Positions 1 through 6,767 of a DNA stretch of 9,662 nt are shown here, piece after piece. How positions within the stretch are numbered: position 1 is the first letter of the stretch; the number at the start of each line of letters is the position of its first letter. The notes below the pieces were generated by a model. That model was given only the letters and a program-made list of their open reading frames with translations. It made no database searches and was not told where the DNA came from. The stretch comes from Actinomycetota bacterium. GTDB lineage: Bacteria > Actinomycetota > Thermoleophilia > Gaiellales > Gaiellaceae. Both the position numbers and the translations under genes were made by a program. Location of the stretch: contig JACCTQ010000152.1 in NCBI GenBank assembly GCA_013812265.1, positions 1 through 9,662 on the forward strand. The letters run 5' to 3'.

Positions 1-1
1 C

Positions 2-844
2 TCCGTCACGGCCGCCGCCAACGAACTCGTCGTCACGCAGCCGTCCGTGTCGGCGGCCGTCGCCTCGCTCGCGCGTGAGCTGCAGTGCGACCTGTTCGAG
101 CGCGCCGGCCGCGGCATTCGGCCGACAGAGGCAGGCGAGGTCTTCGCCCCGTACGCGGCGGACGTGATCGGCCTGCTGGAGCAGGGCCGGCAAGCGGCGC
201 GCGAGGCTGTCGCCGTCGCCGCCCTCCGGTTGCGGATCGCAGCCGTCACCACCGCGGCGGAGTCCTTCGTGCCGATGCTCATGCGGGCGTTCGCCGAAGA
301 GCATCCCGACGTCGAGCTCACGCTCGACGTCGCCAACCGCCATGTCGTGCTCGAGCGCGTGCTCGACCACTCCGCCGACGTCGCGATCTCCGGCAGTCCG
401 CCGATGGACGAGCGGCTCCTGGCCGAGCCGCTGATGGACAACGAGATCGTGTGCATCATCGCGCCGGACGACCCGATGACCGCCGCCGGGGTGTTCGCGG
501 ACGCGGCGATCGCGCAACGCGCCTGGTTGCTGCGCGAACCCGGCTCAGGTACGCGTGCGCTCAACGAGGAGTTCCTCGCCGCCCACGGCGTCGCGCCCGA
601 GACCCTGGCCCTCGGTTCGAACGGGACCATCAAGCAGGCAGCGAGGGCCGGGCTCGGGATGTCACTGCTGTCGCGCGTGGCCGTCGAGGCCGAGCTCGCG
701 TCGGGGCTGCTCGGCGAGGTGCGCCTCAAGGATCCGCCGGCGCCCCGGTCGTGGTTCGTGCTCCGCTCTGCGGTGGGCCCCGTGCGCGAGGTGGTCGAAG
801 CGTTCGTCGCCTTTGCGGGCGCCGGCGAGCCGGCTCGCCGCTAG
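2..844 (+). CDS. cbbR: LysR-type transcriptional regulator CbbR, 5'-truncated by the window edge
   Basis: This is a LysR-family regulator, most likely CbbR, the activator of CBB operons that senses metabolites such as RuBP, NADPH or PEP. The frame is open from base 2, and the visible 280 residues begin inside the winged helix-turn-helix (TQPSVSAAVASLARELQ, then LFER and GIRPTEAG). About 20-25 N-terminal residues are missing, so a GTG at base 47 is not the start. The effector domain carries stretches typical of CbbR rather than of generic LysR proteins: NRHVVLERVLDHSADVAISG, REPGSGTR, and SNGTIKQAARAGLGMSLLS. The stop is TAG at 842-844. The gene converges on the CBB operon instead of lying divergently upstream of it, which is the common arrangement. 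Its promoter is outside the window. Family assignment is firm; the CbbR identity rests on these motifs and on context. Confidence 0.88.
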   Translation, partial: SVTAAANELVVTQPSVSAAVASLARELQCDLFERAGRGIRPTEAGEVFAPYAADVIGLLEQGRQAAREAVAVAALRLRIAAVTTAAESFVPMLMRAFAEEHPDVELTLDVANRHVVLERVLDHSADVAISGSPPMDERLLAEPLMDNEIVCIIAPDDPMTAAGVFADAAIAQRAWLLREPGSGTRALNEEFLAAHGVAPETLALGSNGTIKQAARAGLGMSLLSRVAVEAELASGLLGEVRLKDPPAPRSWFVLRSAVGPVREVVEAFVAFAGAGEPARR

Positions 845-909
845 CGCCGTTTTCCAGTGAACGACCGCACAGCGTGCCTGTCGGGCTGATGGCGAGTGAA
901 GAGCGCCGC

Positions 910-1939
910 TTACGTAACGAGTTCGCGCTCCATCTGCTTTGAGTAGCGGCCGGAGCGTGCTGCGCCGTTGAGCTTTGCGCGGTGGTAGAAGGCCCCTTGG
1001 GCGGCGGAGATGTTCGCTTCGTCTCCCTGCCACGCGCTCAGGGCGGGATCCTGAAGCGCGCGGCCATAGGAGAAGGAGAGCTCCCAGGGCTGCGGGCCCA
1101 TGGTGTTCATCACGTTCAGGTGAACGGTGGCCAGCTCGTCGCCCTGCCCCCCGGAGAGGAACACGATGCCCGGCACCGCGGCCGGGACGGTCTCGCGCAG
1201 GCAGCGTATGGTCGCGCGCCCCACCTCCTCGACGCTCGCTTGGGTCGGACAGTCCTGACCGGCGATGACCATGTTCGGCTTCAGCAGCATGCCCGCGAGC
1301 TCCACCCGCTGCGCGGCGAGCTCGCTCGCCGAAGACCGCGCGAAGCGTCGCCACGGTGACTCCGTAACAGCGCTCGAGCGTGTGGTCGCCGTCCATCAGC
1401 ACCTCGGGCTCGACGATCGGGACGACCCCGGCCTCCTGGCACAGCGCCGCGGAGCGGGCGAGCGCGTGAGCGTTGACCTCGATACAGCAGCGGCTCGGCA
1501 GGTCATCGCCGATCGCGATCACGGCGCGCCACTTCGCGAACCTCGCGCCGAGCTCCCGGTACTCCGAGAGGCGCTCGCGCAGGCCGTCGAGGCCCTCGGT
1601 CACCTTCTCCTCCTGAGCCCCGGCCAGGGGCTTGGCGCCCGTGTCGACCTTGATTCCGGGGATGATGCCGAGCCTCGCCAGAGCCTCGGGGAACGGCGAG
1701 CCGTCGCTCGCGTACTGGCGGATCGTCTCGTCGTAGAGGATCATCCCACTGATGAACCTCGACGCCTGCGGCGTCGAGAACAGCAGCTCGCGGTAGACGC
1801 GGCGGCTGTGCTCGGTGGAAGGAATGTCGAGCGCCTCGAGGCGCTTGGTCATCGTGCCGGTGCTCTCGTCGGCCGCCAGGATGCCCTTTCCGTCGGCCAC
1901 GAGCGCGCGTGCCGTCTTGTTGAGCTCGTCTGAGGTCAT
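910..1939 (-). pseudogene. class I fructose-bisphosphate aldolase, copy 1, interrupted by a frameshift
   Basis: This encodes a class I (Schiff-base) aldolase that condenses triose phosphates to fructose-1,6-bisphosphate, and in the CBB cycle possibly sedoheptulose-1,7-bisphosphate. ATG is at 1939-1937, six bases after AGAGGAG. The first frame gives ILAADESTG (D24), K97, FAKWR (K136) and IVEPEVLMDGDH (E177, E179). After FGE at residue 205 the frame is lost. The next frame resumes at once with ELAAQRVELAGM, then LLKPNMV (the Schiff-base lysine), FLSGGQ and PWELSFSYGRAL, and stops with TAA at 912-910. Removing one CTCG unit of the tandem CTCGCTCG at 1321-1328 restores a 341-residue protein. It also places the lysine 42 residues after E177, the same spacing as in copy 2. 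Neither half alone carries the whole active site. It is the last gene of the operon, 39 nt after tkt. It may be a true recent mutation or a sequencing error. Confidence 0.88.
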
Positions 1940-1944
1940 AATCG

Positions 1945-1952
1945 TCTCCTCT
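1945..1952 (-). promoter_or_regulatory. ribosome binding site of aldolase copy 1
   Basis: On the minus strand AGAGGAGA lies about five to six bases before the ATG at 1939, in the 39-nt gap after the tkt stop. This supports the chosen start and shows that the broken aldolase still has an intact initiation region. Confidence 0.6.
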
Positions 1953-1978
1953 CTGGGTGCACAGCCCGACCCGGGGCC

Positions 1979-4093
1979 CTACGAGTGCCCCGCCTGGGGC
2001 GGCGTCGCTTCGAACGCCGGCGTGCCCTCCGTGGCTGGAAGCTCGATCTGTCGACCCGCCGCCTGGGCTGCCGCGCGCGCCACCCGCTCCGGTGTGATCC
2101 CGAGCTCCGTGAGCACGGTCTCGCCCGGAGCGGAGGCGCCGAAGCGATCGATGGTCACCGTCCGTCCGGTGTCGCCCACGTACCTGCTCCACCCCTGCGC
2201 CACGCCGGCCTCGACCGCGACGCGCGCCCGGATCGCCGGGGGCAGCACCTCGTCGCGATAGGCGGCGTCCTGGGCGTCGAACAACTCCCACGAAGGCATG
2301 CTCACGACGCGCGCGTCGACGCCGCGCGCGCTCAGGAGGACCTGGGCCTCCAGCGCGACGGCGACCTCGGATCCGGTGGCCAGCAGGATCACGTCTGGCT
2401 CGCGCACCTCGCCGACCACGTAGCCGCCGCGTGCAACCCCCCCGGTCACCGGGACGGACCCACGTTCGAGCACCGGCACGTTCTGGCGGGTCAGCAGCAG
2501 GCACACCGGCCCATCCACGTCCTCGAGCGCCACCCTCCAGGCGTCCGCGGTCTCGTTGGCGTCGGCGGGGCGGATCACCGTCAGGCCAGGAATCGCTCGC
2601 AGCGCGGCGTAGTGCTCGACCGGTTGATGGGTTGGCCCGTCCTCGCCCAGGCCGACCGAGTCATGAGTGAACACCCAGACCACCGGCAAGGCCATCAGCG
2701 CCGAGAGGCGGATTGCGGGGCGCATGTAGTCCGCGAACATCAGGAACGTGGACCCATAAGGCTTCACGATCCCGCCATGCAGCGCCATGCCGTTGACCGC
2801 TGCGCCCATGGCGTGCTCGCGCACGCCGAACTTGACGTTGCGCCCGGCCGCTTCCCTCGTGTAGACCGCCTCCCCGGGGAACTCGGTCTTCGTCGACTCG
2901 GACAGGTCGGCCGCGCCGCCGACCATCGTGGGGGTAAACGGAGCGAAGGCTTCCATGACCTTTGCGCCCGCCGCGCGGGTGGCCAGCGCGCCGTCCTCGG
3001 ACGGGTCGAAGCCCGGCAGGGCGTCAGCGAGGCCCGGCATGGGCCGTGCCGGATCGCTCCAGGCCGCGTCCCACTCCTCGGCGAGGTCGCGGCGCTCGGC
3101 GCGCCAGGCGTCGAAGCGGTCCTGCCACTCGGCCTGCAGCGCCGCGCCCCGCTCGACCTGCGAGAACCGCTCGTAGGCCTCCGCTGGGACGACGAACTCG
3201 GCATCGGGGTCCCAGCCGAGCAGCTTCTTCGTCGCGCGGACCTCGTCCTCGCCCAGGGGCGCGCCGTGGGCCTTTGAGGTGTTCTGGCGGTTCGGCGCCG
3301 GCCAGCCGATGATCGACTTGACCGCGATCAGCGTCGGGCGCGCGCTCTCGGCGACGCCGGCCGCGATCGCGGTCGACAGCGCCTCGAGGTCGTTGGCGTC
3401 GTCGACGCTCAGGGTGTGCCAGCCGTAAGCCCGGAACCGGCTCGGGACGTCCTCGGAGAACGACTCGCTGGTGGGGCCGTCGAGCTGGATCGCGTTGTCG
3501 TCGTACAGAAAGACGACCCGCCCGAGGCCGAGGTGCCCGGCGAGCGAGGCCGTCTCGTGCGAGAGGCCCTCCTGCAGGTCGCCGTCCGAGCAGATCCCGA
3601 ACACGCGGTGGTCCATCACCTCCTCGCCGTAGCGCTCGCGCAGGAAGCGCTCGGCGAGCGCCATGCCGACGGCGACGGCGAGGCCCTGGCCAAGCGGTCC
3701 GGTGGTGGTCTCGACCCCCGGCGTTTCGTTGACCCGGTCGCGCTCCGGGTGGCCGGGCGTCTTGGAGCCCCACTGCCGGAAGCGCTTCAGCTCGTCCAGT
3801 GGGAGGTCGTAGCCGGACAGGTGGAGGGCGCTGTAGAGCAGCATCGAGCCGTGCCCCGCCGACAGCACGAACCGGTCGCGGTCGGGCCAGCGGGGGTCGC
3901 GCGGGTTGTGCCTCATGAAGCGCGTGTAGAGCAGGTAGGCGGCGGGAGCCATCGCCATCGGCATCCCCGGGTGCCCGGACTTCGCGCGCTCGACGGCATC
4001 CATCGTCAGCGTGCGGATCGTGTCGATGCAGAGACGATCGACCCCCGTAGCGACCGGGGCGGCCTCCGACCAGGCGTTCGTCTCGAGCCCCAC
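1979..4093 (-). CDS. tkt: transketolase
   Basis: Transketolase moves two-carbon ketol units between sugar phosphates using thiamine diphosphate, and regenerates xylulose-5-P and ribose-5-P for the Calvin cycle in the cytoplasm. The 704-residue length is near the family norm (about 660-700). Motifs in order: SGHPGMPMAMA (H41), LSAGHGSMLLYS (residues 78-88), GPLGQG (132-137), the ThDP/metal motif CSDGDLQEG (168-176) with N200 in YDDN, the catalytic glutamate in REHAMG (E426), and HDSVGLGEDGPTHQP at roughly 470-487. The start is a GTG at 4093-4091, five bases after GGAG, which itself lies within the end of prk. Only 2 nt separate the two genes, so they are probably translationally coupled. The N-terminus is about 20 residues longer than in enzymes that start just before the helix leading to SGHPG. 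The stop is TAG. In this operon it is presumably the cbbT-type enzyme. Confidence 0.97.
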   Translation of the reverse strand: MGLETNAWSEAAPVATGVDRLCIDTIRTLTMDAVERAKSGHPGMPMAMAPAAYLLYTRFMRHNPRDPRWPDRDRFVLSAGHGSMLLYSALHLSGYDLPLDELKRFRQWGSKTPGHPERDRVNETPGVETTTGPLGQGLAVAVGMALAERFLRERYGEEVMDHRVFGICSDGDLQEGLSHETASLAGHLGLGRVVFLYDDNAIQLDGPTSESFSEDVPSRFRAYGWHTLSVDDANDLEALSTAIAAGVAESARPTLIAVKSIIGWPAPNRQNTSKAHGAPLGEDEVRATKKLLGWDPDAEFVVPAEAYERFSQVERGAALQAEWQDRFDAWRAERRDLAEEWDAAWSDPARPMPGLADALPGFDPSEDGALATRAAGAKVMEAFAPFTPTMVGGAADLSESTKTEFPGEAVYTREAAGRNVKFGVREHAMGAAVNGMALHGGIVKPYGSTFLMFADYMRPAIRLSALMALPVVWVFTHDSVGLGEDGPTHQPVEHYAALRAIPGLTVIRPADANETADAWRVALEDVDGPVCLLLTRQNVPVLERGSVPVTGGVARGGYVVGEVREPDVILLATGSEVAVALEAQVLLSARGVDARVVSMPSWELFDAQDAAYRDEVLPPAIRARVAVEAGVAQGWSRYVGDTGRTVTIDRFGASAPGETVLTELGITPERVARAAAQAAGRQIELPATEGTPAFEATPPQAGHS

Positions 4094-4095
4094 CG

Positions 4096-5076
4096 CTACT
4101 CCGCGGTCGACCCGGCGCGGGTCTGCTGCTCGGGCGCGGTCGTCGGCGGGGGGTGCTCGGATCCGTTGGGGCGCCTGCCCGGGCTGCCCGTCGCGATCGC
4201 GGCCATGGCCGTCACCACGTGGTACAGGATCAACAGCTGCACGACGCCCAGCGACTCGGAGCGGTGGACGTCGTCACCGATCGTGAACTCGCCCAGCCGC
4301 TCGGACCGGAGATGCGAGGCGAAGTGGAGCTTCTCCCAGATCGCCTCCTCGATCTCGGCGGCCTGCTCGCGCTCAATGTCGCCGGCGATGCTCACGCACC
4401 GCTTCGAATCCTTGTCGATCGTGATCCCGCGGTCGCCGTCGCCGATGAGCGGTGAGAGATCGGGTTGGGGGAGCGAGTTTCGCAGCAGCAACGTGGCGTC
4501 GAGCGCGTGGGGGTCGCCACCATCGCCCTCGCTGAAGGACACGACCATGTCGGCGTGACGCTCCTGCGGGCGGATGAACTGGGCGGAGTCAGGCTCGCGC
4601 TTGTCGAGCTCCGCGAGCACCTGGTCGTTGGTATACCCGCGCTTTGACGTGTCGCGCTGGACCTTCCACTTCCGGCGAAGCTCCTCCGGCGGTGCGAGGA
4701 AGACCCGCACGTCGTAGCAGCCGCGCATGTCCTCGGAGTGGTAGCCCAGCAGCCCCTCCACGACGGTGAAGCGGTTCGGGCTCACGTAGACCGGCGGGCC
4801 GAAGGTGCCGTCGACGTGCTGATACACCGGCTTGAGGATGGGCTCTCCCTTCCGCAGGAGCCCTAGATGCTGGGAGAGGATGTCGACGTAGTTGCAGTCG
4901 GGATGCAGCGGCGTGATGCCGCGCTGCGCACGCTGCGCTCGGTCGTAGCGGTGGTAGTCGTCGGTGGAGACAGCAGTCACCTGCTCCTCGCCCAGGATGC
5001 CCACCAGCCCCCGCGTGATGGTCGTCTTTCCCGCGCCCGAGTCTCCGACGACGCCAAGGATCACCGGTCGAGGCAT
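4096..5076 (-). CDS. prk: phosphoribulokinase
   Basis: This kinase phosphorylates ribulose-5-phosphate with ATP to give RuBP, the RuBisCO substrate. The 326-residue protein has a P-loop GDSGAGKTT (residues 11-19), the acidic pair in STDDYHRYDR (D39/D40), the VVEGLLGYH strand (about 105-113) and RDTSKRGYT (about 141-149). The C-terminal LGVVQLLILYHVV segment is typical of the longer 'type II' PRK of cyanobacteria, plants and some actinobacteria, not the short proteobacterial type. The cysteine found inside the P-loop of thioredoxin-regulated PRKs is alanine here (A15), so that disulfide switch cannot form. About 30 residues after the last core helix are rich in Pro, Thr, Gly and Ser. ATG at 5076 follows AGGAGGA at 5087-5081 by four bases. 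A second ATG four bases upstream is in another frame. The cbbX stop is 28 nt upstream and tkt begins 2 nt downstream. Confidence 0.96.
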   Translation of the reverse strand: MPRPVILGVVGDSGAGKTTITRGLVGILGEEQVTAVSTDDYHRYDRAQRAQRGITPLHPDCNYVDILSQHLGLLRKGEPILKPVYQHVDGTFGPPVYVSPNRFTVVEGLLGYHSEDMRGCYDVRVFLAPPEELRRKWKVQRDTSKRGYTNDQVLAELDKREPDSAQFIRPQERHADMVVSFSEGDGGDPHALDATLLLRNSLPQPDLSPLIGDGDRGITIDKDSKRCVSIAGDIEREQAAEIEEAIWEKLHFASHLRSERLGEFTIGDDVHRSESLGVVQLLILYHVVTAMAAIATGSPGRRPNGSEHPPPTTAPEQQTRAGSTAE

Positions 5077-5080
5077 GCAT

Positions 5081-5087
5081 TCCTCCT
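5081..5087 (-). promoter_or_regulatory. ribosome binding site of phosphoribulokinase
   Basis: AGGAGGA on the minus strand is a near-perfect Shine-Dalgarno sequence. It decides the prk start, because overlapping ATGCATG offers two ATGs and only the nearer-to-gene one (5076) is in the kinase frame. Its spacing of four bases is short. Confidence 0.65.
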
Positions 5088-5104
5088 GTGTTGCGGCACC
5101 TGCC

Positions 5105-6184
5105 TCAACTCCCTTTCCGCTCTACCTTCGGAGTCGTGTCGCCGGGCGCTTCCTCCTCGGTGTGATCGAACACCGAACTCTGCAGGATGTCGTCGGCCTC
5201 GAGCGTGATCAGGTCCTTCTTCGTGAGCTTCACCCTCGAGTCGAACAGCCGGGTGGCCTGTCGCATCCGGGCTCGCTCGATCGCGTTGCGGATGCTGCGA
5301 CCGTGGGCAAAGCGCGGCCGCTGGAGCCGCTGTTCGATGTAGTCGCGCAGCGCTCGCGCGCCGTCCTCGCTCAGCTCGTAGCCCTGCTTGCCGACCATCA
5401 GCATGGCGATCTGAAGCAGCTCGTCCACGTCGTAGTCGGGGAAGCTGATGTGGTGCGCCACCCGCGATCCCATTCCGGGGTTGGCCTGGAAGAACTCCTC
5501 CATGCGGTCCTCGTAGCCGGCCATCACGACCACGAGGTTCTGGCGCTCTGACTCCATCAACTGAAGCAGCACCTCGATCGCCTCCTGGCCGTAGTCGCGC
5601 TCGTTCTCCGGCCGGTGCAGGTAGTAGGCCTCGTCGATGAACAGCACCCCGCCGAGCGCTCGCTTGACGACGTCCTTGGTCTTCGGCGCCGTGTGACCGA
5701 CGTACTGGCCGACCAGGTCGTCGCGCGTGACCGAGACCAGGTGCCCGCGCTCGATGTACCCAAGGCGGTGCAGGATGTCCGCCATCCGGAACGCCACGGT
5801 GGTCTTGCCGGTCCCCGGACTGCCGGTCAGGCTCATGTGCAGGGTGGGGCGCTCCGAGCCGAGCCCCATCTCCTCGCGCAAGCGGTCGATCACCAGCAGC
5901 GCGGCGACCTCGCGGATACGCTGCTTGACCGGCTCCAGCGCGACCAGGTCACGGTCGATCTGCTCGAGCACCTCGTCTACGCGCGAGTCGCGAACCACCG
6001 TCTCTATGTCGGCCTGGCCGTCAGCCACCGCCGCCGGGAAGTCCACCGACTCGACGGCGGACCCCGACCTCGCCCCCTTTGCGGGACGCACCACCCGGCC
6101 AGCGAACTCGTCCGAGAAGGCCGGCGATCCGCGGTCGCCGCCGTCGAGTGGGCGACCGGTGGTGTCAAGGCCCCGAGGGCTCAC
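5105..6184 (-). CDS. cbbX: red-type RuBisCO activase CbbX (AAA+ ATPase)
   Basis: CbbX is a hexameric AAA+ remodelling ATPase. It transiently threads the C-terminus of red-type RbcL through its pore to release inhibitory sugar phosphates. The sequence shows LEPVKQRIREVAALL, Walker A GSPGTGKTT (residues 121-129 from the chosen start), VTRDDLVGQYVGHTAPKTK with the pore-loop tyrosine (about 161), Walker B VLFIDEAYYL (180-189), NERDYGQEAIEVLLQ, VVVMAGYEDRM, and the arginine-rich FAHGRSIRNAIERARMRQA. The chosen start is GTG at 6184-6182, overlapping the rbcS TAG by one base (TAGTG) with GGAG seven bases upstream. This gives 359 residues against about 300-315 for typical CbbX. The first 50 or so residues are low-complexity and not family-like, so a later GTG (for example near 6028) is possible but has no good ribosome binding site. 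The frame is open further upstream only as a shadow of rbcS. The family assignment is certain; the start is not. Confidence 0.93.
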   Translation of the reverse strand: MSPRGLDTTGRPLDGGDRGSPAFSDEFAGRVVRPAKGARSGSAVESVDFPAAVADGQADIETVVRDSRVDEVLEQIDRDLVALEPVKQRIREVAALLVIDRLREEMGLGSERPTLHMSLTGSPGTGKTTVAFRMADILHRLGYIERGHLVSVTRDDLVGQYVGHTAPKTKDVVKRALGGVLFIDEAYYLHRPENERDYGQEAIEVLLQLMESERQNLVVVMAGYEDRMEEFFQANPGMGSRVAHHISFPDYDVDELLQIAMLMVGKQGYELSEDGARALRDYIEQRLQRPRFAHGRSIRNAIERARMRQATRLFDSRVKLTKKDLITLEADDILQSSVFDHTEEEAPGDTTPKVERKGS

Positions 6185-6753
6185 TACGAGTCTCCGACGC
6201 CCCCGTCGGGCGACGGGTCCATGCTCGAAGCCGCGGCAGAACCATCGCGGGCGGCCAGCGGTGAGTCCCGCCCCGGCGTGGCGTCCTGCACGGCAGCCGG
6301 GTCGCGCGTGGTGGCCAGGTCGCCCTTGTTGCCGTAGCGGCGGCCCGCAGCGTCCTTCAGCGCGTAGGGCTGGAGCGTGTAGCGCATCTGGCGATCGGCC
6401 TTGTCCTGGCGCTCCAAGCGGAAGCCGGGCTCCTCGGCGGGCCGGTTGACGATGAAGGAGAGCGCCGACGTCTGGCGCCCGAGCGAACTGTCGTAGCAGA
6501 CCACCTTCACGTAGTGGTTCGGGTAGGCCTCGCGGCAGGCGACCACGTCGCGCATGGCCACGTCGGCCTCGTGCGGCTCGAGATCGAACTCCGGCTGCTT
6601 CCACATCTCCCAGAAGCTGTTGCGGGGATGCGGATCGTCGGTGTACTCGACCATGATCGCCCAGTCGTTCGACAGCGCGTAGCTGATCTGCGCCTCGATC
6701 TCCTCATCGGTCAGGTCCTCCAGGAACGAGAAGGTGCCCTGTGTGATTCTCAT
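6184..6753 (-). CDS. rbcS: RuBisCO small subunit, red-type, with a long C-terminal tail
   Basis: This is the small subunit of the RuBisCO L8S8 holoenzyme. It opens MRITQGTFSFLEDLTDEEI, followed by YALSNDWAIMVEYTDDPHPR, FWEMWKQPEF, a run ending in CREAYPNHYVKVVCYDSS, and SFIVNRP. The C-terminal RYTLQPYALKDAAGRRYG is the hairpin extension of red-type small subunits. That domain ends near residue 141, as expected for a family of about 140 residues. Here the frame continues to residue 189 with a Ala/Asp/Pro/Gly/Ser-rich tail that has no recognisable domain. ATG at 6753 sits seven bases after AGGAGA, which overlaps the rbcL stop; the gap to rbcL is 11 nt. The TAG stop at 6186-6184 overlaps the proposed GTG of cbbX. 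The core assignment is firm; the tail has no known role. Confidence 0.96.
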   Translation of the reverse strand: MRITQGTFSFLEDLTDEEIEAQISYALSNDWAIMVEYTDDPHPRNSFWEMWKQPEFDLEPHEADVAMRDVVACREAYPNHYVKVVCYDSSLGRQTSALSFIVNRPAEEPGFRLERQDKADRQMRYTLQPYALKDAAGRRYGNKGDLATTRDPAAVQDATPGRDSPLAARDGSAAASSMDPSPDGGVGDS

Positions 6754-6760
6754 CTGCTCG

Positions 6761-6767
6761 TCTCCTA
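6761..6767 (-). promoter_or_regulatory. ribosome binding site of rbcS, overlapping the rbcL stop
   Basis: TAGGAGA on the minus strand contains both the rbcL stop codon TAG and the Shine-Dalgarno core GGAGA, seven bases before the rbcS ATG. Termination on rbcL would place ribosomes at this site, a usual way to balance large and small subunit synthesis. Confidence 0.6.

Noticed and set aside
845..909. Bidirectional terminator between the convergent cbbR and aldolase genes
   Set aside because: I looked for a GC hairpin followed by a T run on either strand and found only short GCCGCT/AGCGGC-type matches without a T tract.
662..1310. Continuation of the first aldolase frame past the frameshift to 662, running antisense into cbbR
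   Set aside because: After FGE the translation becomes low-complexity Arg/Ala/Gly sequence while the real aldolase sequence continues in the next frame, so this is out-of-frame read-through.
1985..3277. Long plus-strand open frame of 430 codons across tkt, and similar long frames at 3416-4558 and 6996-8243
   Set aside because: They are antisense to strongly recognised genes, have arginine/alanine/histidine-rich shadow composition, and resemble no family. Long antisense frames are expected at this GC content.
6185..6604. A 499-residue cbbX frame starting at 6604 inside rbcS
   Set aside because: The added residues are the shadow of rbcS in another frame, without family similarity. GTG at 6184 with a ribosome binding site is better.
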